A stretch of DNA of 64,000 nt from Cercis canadensis (taxonomy: Eukaryota; Streptophyta; Magnoliopsida; Fabales; Fabaceae): contig QAOA01007183.1 in assembly GCA_003255065.1 (NCBI GenBank), positions 292,761 through 356,760 on the forward strand, given 5' to 3'. Shown here piece by piece: positions 1 through 13,275 of this stretch. The notes beneath the pieces were generated by a model. The model was not told the origin of the DNA and did not search any database. It saw nothing but the letters and a program-made list of their open reading frames with translations. Position numbers and translations under genes: made by a program. The stretch's first letter is position 1; every line of letters begins with the position of its first letter.

Positions 1-462
1 AGGAGTTCGTTCTTGTATGACACACTCTCTGTTCACAGATGGATTGCTTTCTTGCTTGCGCGTCACTCCATCTCCCCCCCAAGGACTGCTGCTTTCGTCT
101 GTGTCACTCTATTCACTTGTAGAATGGTTTCCTGCGTGTGACTCCATCTCCCCTGAGAATTACTTTCTTGCCACGTCAATCCATCGCCCCCGAGAATTGC
201 TTTCTTGCACGCCAATCCATATTCCCCGAGAACTAGTTTCTAGTGCGTTGCTCCAATATCTGGTGGTGGGCTTTCTTACGCAGTACTCTATCTACCCCGA
301 AGACTGCTCCCGTGCTCGTCACGCCTTCACCCCGTGAGATTGCTTTTCATCTGCATCACTCTCCTCACCGGTGGATTCCTTTCTTGCAAGTCGAGTACTC
401 TATCTCTCTCGAGGACTGCTTTCTTGCGTGTCACACAATCTCCTCCTAGCACTGCTTTCTGN

Positions 463-486
463 CCCCCCCCCCCCCCCCCCCCCCCC
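463..486 (+). repeat. Poly-C tract of 24 C after a single N
   Basis: A run of 24 C follows the N at 462. It replaces the normal end of the subunit that elsewhere reads cttcactccatctcccccc before the cgacaactacttcc subunit. The same place in other blocks carries C runs of varied length (for example near 1600, 2252, 7120 and 10663), so this is a length-variable homopolymer at a fixed position of the block. The N and the missing subunit show that the assembly could not resolve it. Confidence 0.8.
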
Positions 487-1099
487 GTCGACTACTACTT
501 CCTTTCGCATCACTTCACTCGCTGGTGAATTGCTTTCTTGCGAGTCAATCTTTCCCCCCTGAGGACTGCTTTCTTGCGCGTCATGCCACTCTCTCTTGGA
601 TTTGTTTCTTGCACATCGCTCCATCTCGCCCAAGTACTGCTTTCTCGTATATGACAGTCCGCGTGCCGGTTTCTTGCATGTCACTCAATCTCCCCCGAGG
701 CGTTCGTTCTTGTATGACACACTCTCTTTTCACTGGGGGATTGCTTTCTTGCTTACGCATCACTCCATCACCCCCAAGGACTGCTGCTGTCGTCTGTGTC
801 ACTCTACTCACTTGTAAAATAGTTTCTTGCGCGTGACTCCATCTCCCCTGAGAATTGGTTTCTTGCCGCGTCAATCCATCTACCCCGAGAATTGCTTTCT
901 TGCACGCCAATCCATCTCCCCTGATGACTACTTTCTAGTGCATTGCTCCAATAATTGGTGGTGGGCTTTCTTATGCAGCACTCCTTCTACCCCGAAGACT
1001 GCTCCCGTGCTTGTCACTCCTTCACCCCGTGAGATTGCTTTTCATTTTCGTCACTCTTCTCACCGGTAGATTCCTTTCTTGCAAGTCGAGTACTCCGTC

Positions 1100-2240
1100 T
1101 CTCTTGAGGACTGCAGGTGGGCTTTCTTACGCAGCACTCCATCTACCCCGAAGACTGCTCCTGTGCTCGTCACTCCTTCACCCCGTGAGATTGCTTTTCA
1201 TTTTCGTCACTCTTCTTACCGGTGGATTCCTTTCTTGAAAGTCGAGTACTCCGTCTCTCTTGAGGACTGCTTTCTAACGTGTCACACAATGTCTTTCTTA
1301 GCACTACTTTCTGGCTCGTCACTCCATCTTGCTGGTTGGTTGCTTTCTTGCGCTTCACTCCATCTCCACCCCAACAACTACTTCCTTTCGCATCACTTCA
1401 TTCCGTGTGCCGGTCGCTCCAATAACTGGCTTTTCATCTGCGTCACTCTCCTCACCGGTGGATTCCTTTCTTGCAAGTCAAGCAATCTGTCTCTCCCGAG
1501 GACTGCTTTCTTGCGTGTCACACAATCTCCTCCTGGCATTGCTTTCTGCCTCATCACTCCATCTTGCTGGTTGGTTGCGTTCTTGCGCTTAACTCCATCT
1601 CCCCCCCCCCTCGACAACTACTTCCTTTCGCATCACTTCACTCGCTGGTGAATTGCTTTCTTGTGAGTCAATCTTTCCCCCCGGAGGACTGCTTTCTTGT
1701 GTGTCATGCCATTCGCTCTTGGATTGGTTTCTTACACGTCACTCCATCTCGCCCAAGGACTGCTTTCTCGTATATGACACTCCGCGTGCCGGTTTCTTGC
1801 ACGTCACTCAATCTCCCCCGAGGCGTTTGTTCTTGTATGACACACGCTCTGTTCACTAGGGGATTGCTTTCTTGCTTGTGCGTCACTCCATCACCCCCAA
1901 GGACTGCTGCTGTCGTCAATGTCACTCTACTCGCTTGTAAAATAGTTTCTTGCGCGTGACTCCATCTCCCCTGAGAATTGGTTTCTTGCCGCGTCAATCC
2001 ATCTACCCCGAGAATTGGTTTCTTGCATGCCAATCCATCTCCCCCGAGGACTACTTTCTAGTGTGTCGCTCCATTAACTAGCTTTTCATCTGCGTCACTC
2101 TCCTCACCGGTGGATTCCTTTCTTGTAAGTCAAGCAATCTGTCTCTCCCGAGGACTGCTTTCTTGCGTTTCACACAATCTCCTCCTAGCACTGCTTTCTG
2201 CCTCATCACTCCATCTTGCTGGTTTGTTGCTTTCTTGCGC
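1100..2240 (+). repeat. Long-range duplicate of 36560-37990
   Basis: This stretch shares private variants with 36560-37990, such as cttgaaagtcgagtactcc (1234 and 36700 regions) and ctttctaacgtgtcac. The offset is about 35466 before position 1393 and about 35736 after it, so this copy lacks roughly 270 bp that the distant copy retains. The deletion joins gtgtgccggt directly to cgctccaataactggc near 1410. Confidence 0.7.
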
Positions 2241-2496
2241 TTAACTCCATCTCCCCCCCCCCCCCCCCGACAACTACTTCCTTTCGCATCACTTCACTTG
2301 CTGGTGAATTGCTTTCTTGCAAGTCATTCTTTCCCCCCGGAGGACTGCTTTCTTGCTCGTCATGCCACTCGCTCTTGGATTGGTTTCTTACACGTCACTC
2401 CATCTTGCCCAAGAACTGCTTTCTCGTATATGACACTCCGCGTGCCAGTTTCTTGCACGTCACTCAATCTCCCCCGAGGCGTTTGTTCTTGTATTA

Positions 2497-5400
2497 CACA
2501 CGCTCTGTTCAATGGGGGATTGCTTTCTTGCTTGCGCGTCACTCTATCACTCCCAAGGACTGCTGCTGTCGTCAATGTCACTCTACTCGTTTGTAAAATA
2601 GTTTCTACCGCGTGACTCTATCTCCCCTGAGAATTGGTTTCTTGCCGCGTCAATCCATCTACCCCGAGAATTGGTTTCTTGCACGCCAATCCAACTCCCC
2701 TGATGACTACTTTCTAGTGCATTGCTCCAATAACTGGTGGTGGGCTTTCTTACGTAGCACTCCATCTACCCCGAAGACTGCTCCCGTGCTCGTCACTCCT
2801 TTACCCCGTGGGATTGCTTTTCATCTGCGTCACTCTTCTCACCGGTGGATTACTTTCTTGCAGGTCGAGTACTCCGTCTCTCCTGAGGACTGCTTTCTTA
2901 CGTATCACACAATGTCCTTCTTAGCACTACTTTCTTGCTCATCACTCCATCTTGTTGGTTGGTTGCTTTCTTGCGCTTCACTCCATCTCCACCCCGACAA
3001 CTACTTCCTTTCGCAACACTTCACTCCGTGTGCCGGTTTCTTGCGCGTCACTCAATCTCCCCCGAGGAGTTCGTTCTTGTATAACACACTCTCTGTTCAC
3101 TGGGGGATTGCTTTCTTACTTGCGCGTCACTCCATCTCCCCCAAGGACTGCTGCTGTCGTCTGTGTCATTCTATTCGCTTGTAGAATAGTTTGTTGCGCG
3201 TGACTCCATCTCCCCTGGGAATTGGTTTCTTGCCGCGTCAATCCATCGCCCCCGAGAATTGGTTTCTTGCACGCCAATCCATCACCCCCGATGACTACTT
3301 TTTTGTGCGTCGCTCCAATAACTGGTAGTGGGCTTTCTTACGCAGCACTCTATCTACCCCGAAGACTGCTCCCGTGCTCGTCACTCCTTCACCCCGTGAG
3401 ATTACTTTTCATCTGCGTCACTCTTCTCACCGGTGGATTTCTTTCTTGCAGGTCGAGTACTCCGTCTCTCCTAAGGACTGCTTTCTTACGTGTCACACAA
3501 TGTCCTTCTTAGCACTGCTTTCTGGCTCATCACTCCTTCTTGCTGGTTGGTTGCTTTCTTGCGCTTCACTTCATCTCCACCCCGACAACTACTTCCTTTC
3601 GCAACACTTCACTCCGCGTGCCGGTTTCTTGCGCGTCACTCAATCTCCCCCGAGGAGTTCGTTCTTGTATAACACACTCTCTATTCACTGGGGGATTGCT
3701 TTCTTGCTTGCGCGTCACTCCATCTCCCCCAAGGACTGCTGCTGTCGTCTGTGTCACTCTATTCGCTTGTAGAATAGTTTGTTGCGCGTGACTCCATCTC
3801 CCCTGAGAATTGTTTTCTTGTCAATCCATCACCCCCGAGAATTGCTTTCTTGCACGCCAATCCATCTTCCTCGATGACTACTTTCTAGTGTGTCGTTCCA
3901 ATAACTGGTGGTGGGCTTTCTTACGCAGCACTCCATCTACCCAGAAGACTGCTCCCATGCTCGTCACTCCTTCACCCCGTGGGATTGCTTTTCATCTGCG
4001 TCACTTTTCTCACCGGTGGATTCCTTTCTTGCGTGTCACACAATCTCCTCCTAGCACTGCTTTCTGCCTCATCACTCTATCTTGCTGGTTGGTTGCTTTC
4101 TTGCGCTTCACTCCATCTCCCCCCCCCCACCCCCGATAACTACTTGCTTTCGCATCAACTCACTCGTTGTTGAATTACTTTCTTGCGCGTCAATCTTGCC
4201 CCCCTGAGGACTGCTTTCTTGCGTGTCATACCACTCGCTTATGGATTGGTTTCTTGCGGGTCACTCCATCTCCCCTAAGGATTGCTGCTGTAGTCTGTGT
4301 CACTCTATTCACTTGTAAAATGGTTTCTTGCGTGTGACTCCATATCCCCTAAGAATTGTTTTCTTGCCACGTCAATCCATCACCCCCGAGAATTACTTTC
4401 TTGCACGCCAATCCATATCCCCTGAGAACTAGTTTCTAGTGCGCTGCTCTAATAACTAGCGGTGGGCTTTTTTACGCAGTACTCTATCTACCCCAAAGAC
4501 TGCTCCCGTGCTCGTCACTCCTTCACCCCATGAGATTGCTTTTCATCTTCGTCACTCTTCTCACAGGTGGATTCCTTTCTTGCAAGTCGAGTACTCTGTC
4601 TCTCCCGAGGACTAATTTCTTGCGTGTCACACAATCTCCTCCTAGCACTGCTTTCTGCCTCATCACTCCATTTTGCTGGTTGGTTGCTTTCTTGCGCTTC
4701 ACTAAATATCCCCGCCCTCCCCCCGACAACTATTTCCTTTCGCATCACTTCCCTCGCTAGTGAATTGCTTTCTGACGCGTCAATCTTTCTCCCCGGAGGA
4801 CTGCTTTCTTGCGCGTCATACCACTCGCTTATGGATTGGTTTCTTGCAGGTCACTCCATCTTGCCCAAGGATAGCTTTCTCGTATATGACACTCCGCGTG
4901 CCGGTTTCTTGCACGTCACTCCATCTCCCCCAGGAATTGCTTTCTTGTGCGACACCGATGGACTAGTTTCTTGTGCGTGACGTGTCGATCGAGAACTGCT
5001 TCCTTGCGCCTCACGCAACTCGTTTTGTTAACCGGTTTTCTTGCGCGTCACTCTATCTCCCCCAGGAATTGCTCTCCCCTGAGCATCATTCTTTTCTACC
5101 CCGAGGATTGCTTTCTTGCGGTCACTCCACTCGCATTTAGGTTGCTTTCTTGCACGCCAATCCATAACCCCCGAGTACTACTTTCTAATGCGTCGCTCCA
5201 ATAACTGGCTTTTCATCTGCACCACTTTCCTCACCGGTGGATTACTTTCTTGCAGGTTGAGTACTCCGTCTCTCCTGAGGACTGCTTTCTTACGTGTCAC
5301 ACAATGTCCTTCTTAGCACTGCTTTCTTGCTCATCACTCCATCTTGCTGGTTGGTTGCTTTCTTGCGTTTCACTCCATCTCCACCACGACAATTACTTCC

Positions 5401-7110
5401 TTTCGCATCACTTCACTCCGCGTGCAGGTTTCTTGCGCGTCACTCAATCTCCCCCGAGGAGTTCGTTCTTGTATAACACACTCTCTGTTCACTGGGGGAT
5501 TGCTTTCTTACTTGCGCGTCACTCCATCTCCCCCAAGGACTGCTGCTGTCGTCTGTGTCATTCTACTCGCTTGTAGAATGGTTTCTTGCGAGTGACTGCA
5601 TCTCCCCTGAGAATTGGTTTCTTGCTGCGTCAATCCATCGCCCCCGAGAATTGGTTTCTTGCACGCCAATCCATCGCCCCCGATGACTACTTTCTAGTGC
5701 GTCACTCCAATAACTGGCTTTTCATCTGCGTCACTCTCCTCTCTGGTGGATTCCTTTCTTGCAAGTCAAGTAATCTGTCTCTCCCGAGGACTGCTTTCTT
5801 GCGTGTCACACAATCTCCTCTTACCACTGCTTTCTGCCTCATCACTCCATCTTGCTGGTTGGTTGCTTTCTTGCGCTTCACTCCATCTCCCCCCCTCCCC
5901 GACAACTACTTCCTTTCGCATCACTTCACTCGTTGGTGAATTGCTTTCTTGCGAGTCAATCTTTCCCCCCGGAGGACTGCTTTCTTGCGCGTCATGCCAC
6001 TCGCTCTTGGATTGGTTTCTTACACGTCGCTCCATCTCGCCCAAGGACTGCTTTCTCATATATGACACTCCGCGTGCCGGTTTCTTGAACGTCACTCAAT
6101 CTCCCCCGAGGCGTTGGTTCTTGTATGACACACTCTCTTTTCACTGGGGGATTGCTTTCTTGCTTACGCATCACTCCATCACCCCCAGGACTGCTGCTGT
6201 CGTCTGTGTCACTCTACTCGCTTGTAAAATAGTTTCTTGCCCGTGACTCCATCTCCCCTGAGAATTGGTTTCTTGCCGCGTCAATCCATCTACCCCGAGA
6301 ATTGCTTTCTTGCACGCCAATCCATCTCCCCTGATAACTACTTTCTAGTGCATTGCTCCAATAATTGGTGGTGGGCTTTCTTATGCAGCACTCCTTCTAC
6401 CCCGAAGACTGCTCCCGTGCTTGTCACTCCTTCACCCCGTGAGATTGCTTTTCATTTTCGTCACTCTTCTCACCGGTGGATTCCTTGCAAGTCGAGTACT
6501 CCGTCTCTCTTGAGGACTGCTTTCTTACGTGTCACACAATGTCTTTCTTAGCACTGCTTTCTGGCTCATCACTCCATCTTGCTAGTTGTTTGCTTTCTTG
6601 CGCTTCACTCCATCTCCACCCTGACAACTACTTCCTTTCGCATCACTTCACTCCGCGTGCAGGTTTCTTGTGCGTCACTCAATCTCCCTCGAGGAGTTCG
6701 TTCTTGTACATACTCTCTGTTCACTGGGGGATTGCTTTCTTGCTTGTGCGTCGCTCTATCTCCCCCAAGGACTGCTGCTGTCGTCTGTGTCACTCTACTC
6801 GCTTGCAGAATGGTTTCTTGCGCGTGACTCCATCTCCTCTGAGAATTGATTTCTTGCCGCGTCAATCCATCGCCCCTGAGAATTGCTTTTTTGCACGCCA
6901 ATCCATCTCCCCCGAGGACTACTTTCTAGTGCGTCGCTCCAATAACTGGCTTTTCATCTGCGTCACTCTCCTCTCCGGTGGATTCCTTTCTTGCAAGTCA
7001 AGTAATCTGTCTCTCCCGAGGACTGCTTTCTTGCGTGTCACACAATCTCCTCTTAGCACTGCTTTCTGCCTCATCACTCCATCTTGCTGGTTGGTTGCTT
7101 TCTTGCGCTT
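2497..7110 (+). repeat. Segmental duplication D, copy 1 of 3
   Basis: The succession of subunits here matches 20439-25060 at a nearly constant offset of 17941-17950, and its first 3 kb also matches 7361-10408 at an offset of 4864-4911. Diagnostic shared sequences are tattacacacgctctgttca at the left edge, the short ggtagtgggctttcttacgc variant near 3326, and the gttaaccggtt block near 5030. The copies differ by scattered single bases and small indels. Confidence 0.8.
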
Positions 7111-7360
7111 CACTCCATCTCCCCCCCCCCCCGAAAACTACTTCCTTTCGCATCACTTCACTCGCTGGTGAATTGCTTTCTTGGGAGTCAATCTTTCCCC
7201 CCGGAGGATTGCTTTCTTGCGCGTCATGCCACTCGCTCTTGGATTGGTTTCTTACACATCACTCCATCTCGCCAAAGAACTGCTTTCTCGTATATGACAC
7301 TCCGCGTGCCAGTTTCTTGCACGTCACTCAATCTCCCCCGAGGCGTTTGTTCTTGTATTA

Positions 7361-10300
7361 CACACGCTCTGTTCAATGGGGGATTGCTTTCTTGCTTGCG
7401 CGTCACTCCATCACTCCCAAGGACTGCTGCTGTCGTCAATGTCACTCTACTCGCTTGTAAAATAGTTTCTACCGCGTGACTCCATCTCCCCTGAGAATTG
7501 GTTTCTTGCCGCGTCAATCCATCTACCCCGAGAATTGGTTTCTTGCACGCCAATCCATCTCCCCTGATGACTACTTTCTAGTGCATTGCTCCAATAACTG
7601 GTGGTGGGCTTTCTTACGTAGCACTCCATCTACCCCGAAGACTGCTCCCGTGCTCGTCACTCCTTCACCCCGTGGGATTGCTTTTCATTTGCGTCACTCT
7701 TCTCACCGGTGGATTACTTTCTTGCAGGTCGAGTACTCCGTCTCTCCTGAGGACTGCTTTCTTACGTATCACACAATGTCCTTCTTAGCACTACTTTCTT
7801 GCTCATCACTCCATCTTGTTGTTTGGTTGCTTTCTTGCGCTTCACTCCATCTCCACCCCGACAATTACTTCCTTTCGCATCACTTCACTCCGCGTGCCGA
7901 TTTCTTGCGCGTCACTCAATCTCCCCCGAGGAGTTCGTTCTTGTATAACACACTCTCTGTTCACTGGGGGATTGCTTTCTTACTTGCGCGTCACTCCATC
8001 TCCCCCAAGGACTGCTGCTGCCGTCTGTGTCATTCTACTCGCTTGTAGAATGGTTTCTTGCGCGTGACTCCATCTCCCCTGGGAATTGCTTTCTTGCCGC
8101 GTCAATCCATCGCCCCCGAGAATTGGTTTCTTGCACGCCAATCCATCACCCCCGATGACTACTTTTTTGTGCGTCGCTCCAATAACTGGTAGTGGGCTTT
8201 CTTACGCAGCACTCTATCTACCCCGAAGACTGCTCCCGTGCTCGTCACTCCTTCACCCCGTGAGATTACTTTTCATCTGCGTCACTCTTCTCACCGGTGG
8301 ATTTCTTTCTTGCAGGTCGAGTACTCCGTCTCTCCTAAGGACTGCTTTCTTACGTGTCACACAATGTCCTTCTTAGCACTGCTTTCTGGCTCATCACTCA
8401 TTCTTGCTGGTTGGTTGCTTTCTTGCGCTTCACTCCATCTCCACCCCGACAACTGCTTCCTTTCGCAACACTTCACTCCGCGTGCCGGTTTCTTGCGCGT
8501 CACTCAATCTCCCCCGAGGAGTTCGTTCTTGTATAACACACTCTCTATTCACNACACTCTCTGTTCACTGGGGGATTGCTTTCTTACTTGCGCGTCACTC
8601 CATCTCCCCCAAGGACTGCTGCTGTCGTCTGTGTCACTTTATTCGCTTGTAGAATAGTTTGTTGCGCGTGACTCCATCTCCCCTGGGAATTGGTTTCTTG
8701 CCGCGTCAATCCATCGCCCCCGAGAATTGGTTTCTTGCACGCCAATCCAACACCCCCGATGACTACTTTTTTGTGCGTCGCTCCAATAACTGGTAGTGGG
8801 CTTTCTTACGCAGCACTCTATCTACCCCGAAGACTGCTCCCGTGCTCGTCACTCCTTCACCCCGTGAGATTACTTTTCATCTGCGTCACTCTTCTCACCG
8901 GTGGATTTCTTTCTTGCGTGTCACACAATCTCCTCCTAGCACTGCTTTCTGCCTCATCACTCTATCTTGCTGGTTGGTTGCTTTCTTGCGCTTCACTCCA
9001 TCTCCCCCCCCCACCCCCGATAACTACTTGCTTTCGCATCAACTCACTCGTTGTTGAATTACTTTCTTGCGCGTCAATCTTTCCCCCCTGAGGACTGCTT
9101 TCTTGCGTGTCATACCACTCGCTTATGGATTGGTTTCTTGCGGGTCACTCCATCTCCCCTAAGGATTGCTGCTGTAGTCTGTGTCACTCTATTCACTTGT
9201 AAAATGGTTTCTTGCGTGTGACTCCATATCCCCTAAGAATTGTTTTCTTGCCACGTCAATCTATCACCCCCGAGAATTACTTTCTTGCACGCCAATCCAT
9301 ATCCCCTGAGAACTAGTTTCTAGTGCGCTGCTCTAATAACTAGCGGTGGGCTCGCAGTACTCTATCTACCCCAAAGACTGCTCCCGTGCTCGTCACTCCT
9401 TCACCCCATGAGATTGCTTTTCATCTTCGTCACTCTTCTCACTGGTGGATTCCTTTCTTGCCAGTCGAGTACTCTGTCTCTCCCGAGGACTACTTTCTTG
9501 CGTGTCACACAATCTCCTCCTAGTACTGCTTTCTGCCTCATCACTCCATCTTGCTGGTTGGTTGCTTTCTTGCGCTTCACTAAATATCCCCGCCCTCCCC
9601 CCGACAACTATTTCCTTTCGCATCACTTCCCTCGCTAGTGAATTGCTTTCTGACGCGTCAATCTTTCTCCCTGGAGGACTGCTTTCTTGCGCGTCATACC
9701 ACTCGCTTATGGATTGGTTTCTTGCAGGTCACTCCATCTTGCCCAAGGATAGCTTTCTCGTATATGACACTCCGCGTGCCGGTTTCTTGCACGTCACTCC
9801 ATCTCCCCCAGGAATTGCTTTCTTGTGCGACACCGATGGACTAGTTTCTTGTGCGTGACGTGTCGATCGAGAACTGCTTCCTTGCGCCTCACGCAACTCG
9901 TTTTGTTAACCGGTTTTCTTGCGCGTCACTCTATCTCCCCTAGGAATTGCTCTCCCCTGAGCATCATTCTTTTCTACCCCGAGGATTGCTTTCTTGCAGT
10001 CACTCCACTCGCATTTAGGTTGCTTTCTTGCCGCGTCAATCCATCGCGCCAGAGAATTGCTTTCTTGCACGCCAATCCATAACCCCCGAGTACTACTTTC
10101 TAATGCGTCGCTCCAATAACTGGCTTTTCATCTGCACCACTTTCCTCACCGGTGACTTTCTTGCAGGTTGAGTACTCCGTCTCTCCTGAGGACTGCTTTC
10201 TTACGTGTCACACAATGTCCTTCTTAGCACTGCTTTCTTGCTCATCACTCCATCTTGCTGGTTGGTTGCTTTCTTGCGTTTCACTCCATCTCCACCACGA

Positions 10301-10408
10301 CAATTACTTCCTTTCGCATCACTTCACTCCGCGTGCAGGTTTCTTGCGCGTCACTCAATCGCCCCCGAGGAGTTCGTTCTTGTATAACACACTCTCTGTT
10401 CACTGGGA
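7361..10408 (+). repeat. Segmental duplication D, copy 2 of 3
   Basis: This copy repeats 2497-5490 at an offset of 4864, rising to 4911 because of small indels. It contains the single N at 8553, after which the sequence steps back and repeats part of the preceding block. It ends near 10405, where ctctgttcactggg jumps into actggtggtgggctttttta, an unusual subunit junction that marks a recombination or assembly breakpoint. Confidence 0.75.
8553..8553. other. Single-N assembly join
   Basis: The N is flanked by nearly the same words, acactctctattcac before it and acactctctgttcac after it. A short direct repeat on both sides of one N is what an unmerged overlap between two contig ends would leave, so the copy number of the block here is uncertain. 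Confidence 0.7.
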
Positions 10409-13275
10409 CTGGTGGTGGGCTTTTTTATGCAGTACTCCATCTTCCCCGAAGACTACTCCCGTGCTCGTCACTCCCTCACCCCGTGAGATTGCTTTTCATC
10501 TTCGTCACTTTTCTCACCTGTGTATTCCTTTCTTGCAACTCGAGTACTCTGTCTCTCCCGAGGACTGCTTTCTTGTGTGTCACACAATCTACTCCTAGCA
10601 TTGCTTTCTGCCTCATCACTCTATCTTGCAGGTTGGTCGCTTTCTTGCGCTTCAATCAATCTCCCCCCCCCCCCGACAACTATTTCCTTTCGCATCACTT
10701 AACTCGCTGGTGAATTGCTTTCTTGCGCGTCAATCTTTCTCCCCGGAGGACTTATTTCTTGCGCGTCAGGCCACTTGCTTGTGGATTGGTTTCTTGCGGG
10801 TCACTCCATCTAGCCCAAGGACAGTTTTCTCGTATATGACACTCCGCGTGCCGGTTTCTTGCATGTCACTCCATCTCCCCCAGGAATTGCTTTCTTGTGC
10901 GACATCGACGGACTAGTTTCTTGTGCGTGACGTGTCGCTCGAGGACTGCTCCTTGGGCCTCACGCAACTCGTTTTGTTAACCGGTTTTCTTGCGCATCAC
11001 TCTATCTCCCCCAAGAATTGCTCTCCCCTGAGCGTCATTCTTTTATTCCCCGAGGATTGCTTTCTTGCACGTCACGCCACTTGCTTTTAGATTGGTTTCT
11101 TGCGCGTCACTCTATCTCCCCCGAGGAGTTCGTTCTTGTATGACACACTCTCTGTTCACTGGTGAATTGCTTTCTTGCGAGTCAATCTTTCCCCCCGGAG
11201 GACTGCTTTCTTGCGCGTCATGCCACTCGCTCTCGGATTGGTTTCTTGCACGTCACTCCATCTCGCCCAAGGACTGCTTTCTCGTATATGAGACTCCGCG
11301 TGCCAGTTTCTTGCACGTCACTCCATCTCCCCCAGGAATTGCTTTCTTGTGCGACATCAACGGACTAGTTTCTTGTGCGTGATGTGTCACTCGTGGACTG
11401 CTTACTTGCGCCTCACGCAACTCATTTTGTTAACCGGTTTTCTTGCGCGTCACTCTATCTCCCCCAAGAATTGCTCTCCCCTGAGCGTCATTCTTTTCTT
11501 CCCCGAGGACTGCTTTCTTGTATATGACACTCCGCTCCATCCCCCCCGAGTAGTTCATTCTTGTATGACACACTCTCTGTTCACAGGTGGATTGCTTTCT
11601 TACTTGCGCGTCACTCCTTCTCCCCTAAGGACTGTTGCTGTCGTCTGTGTCACTCTATTCGCTTGTAGAATGGTTTCTTGCGTGTGACTCCATCTTCCCT
11701 GAGAATTGCTTTCTTGCCGCGTCAATCCATCGCCCCTGAGAATTGCTTTCTTGCACGCCAATCCATATCCCCCGAGAACTAGTTCTTGTGCGTTGCTCCA
11801 ATATTTGGTGGTGGGCTTTTTTATGCAGTACTCCATCTTCCCCGAAGACTGCTCCCGTGCTCGTCACTCCCTCACCCCGTGAGATTGCTTTTCATCTTCG
11901 TCACTCTTCTCACTGGTGTATTCCTTTCTTGCAAGTCGAGTACTCCGTCTCGCCCGATGACTGCTTTCTTACGTGTCACACAATGTCTTTCTTAGCACTG
12001 CTTTCTGGCTCATCACTCCATCTTGCTAGTTGGTTGCTTTCTTGCGCTTCACTCCATGTCCACCCTGACAACTACTTCCTTTCGCATCACTTCACTCCGC
12101 GTGCTGGTTTCTTGCGCGTCACTCAATCTCCCACGAGGAGTTCGTTCTTGTACACACTCTCTGTTCACTGGGGGATTGCTTTCTTGCTTGCGCGTCACTC
12201 CATCTCCCCCAAGGACTGCTGCTGTCGTCTGTGTCACTCTACTCGCTTGCAGAATGGTTTCTTGCGCGTGACTCCATCTCCCCTGAGAATTGATTTCTTG
12301 CCGCGTCAATCCATCGCCCCCGAGAATTGCTTTCTTGCACGCCAATCCATCTCCCCTGAGGACTACTTTCTAGTGCGTCGCTCCAATAACTGGTTTTTCA
12401 TCTGCGTCACTCTCCTCTCCGGTGGATTCCTTTCTTGCAAGTCAAGTAATCTGTCTCTCCCCAGGACTTCTTTCTTGCGTGTCACACAATCTCCTCTTAG
12501 CACTGCTTTCTGCCTCATCACTCCATCTTGCTGGTTGGTTGCTTTCTTGCGCTTCACTCCATCTCCCCCCCCCCGACAACTACTTCCTTTCACATCACTT
12601 CACTCGTTGGTGAATTGCTTTCTTGCAAGTCAATCTTCCCCCCCGGAGGACTGCTTTATTGCGCGTCATGCCACTCGCTCTTGGATTAGTTTCTTACACG
12701 TCACTCCATCTCGTCCAAGGACTGCTTTCTTGTATATGACACTCCGCGTGCCGGTTTCTTGCACGTCACTCAATATCCCCCGAGGTGTTTGTTCTTGTAT
12801 GACATACTCTCTGTTCACTAATGGATTGCTTTCTTGCTTGCGCGTCACTCCATCACCCCCATGGACTGCTGCTGTCGTCAATGTCACTCTACTCGCTTGT
12901 AAAATAGTTTCTTGCGCGTGACTCCATCTCCCCTGAGAATTGGTTTCATGCCGCGTCAATCCATCTACCCCGAGAATTGGTTTCTTGCACGCCAATCCAT
13001 CTCCCCTGATGACTACTTTCTAGTGCATTGCTCCAATAACTGGTGGTGGGCTTTTTTACGCACCACTCCATCTACCCTGAAGACTGCTCTCGTGCTTGTC
13101 ACTCCTTCACCCCGTGGGATTGCTTTTCATCTGCGTCACTCTTGTCACATGTGGATTACTTTCTTGCAGGTCGAGTACTCTGTCTCTCCTGAGGACTGCT
13201 TTCTTACGTGTCACACAATGTCCTTCTTAGCACTGCTTTCTTGCTCATCACTCAATCTTGCTGGTTGGTTGCTTT

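Larger units (their letters stand above)
1..13275 (+). repeat. Satellite array A, segment 1 (plus orientation)
   Basis: The segment is wholly made of diverged subunits of about 33-43 bp, most near 36 bp, with the plus-strand pattern ctgctttcttgcgcgtcact then ccatctcccccgagga. About 16-20 distinguishable subunits make one block of roughly 580-700 bp. The marker gctgctgtcgtctgtgtcac recurs near 782, 2562, 3148, 3736, 5540, 6191, 6771, 7424, 8007 and 12216. The plus strand is rich in C and T. A second block type carries gttaaccggttttcttg (near 5030, 9905, 10975 and 11430). Open frames here are by-products of a 36-bp period with few stops and are not genes. The segment ends abruptly at LTR-A1, in the middle of a subunit (ggttggttgcttt). 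Confidence 0.93.

Noticed and set aside
11743..12921. A 392-codon open frame and many others (for example 24183-25121 plus, 17978-19009 minus) as genes
   Set aside because: They are repeats of 12-codon units, several frames on both strands are open at once, starts and stops recur at the block period, and there is no domain, splice or codon signal.
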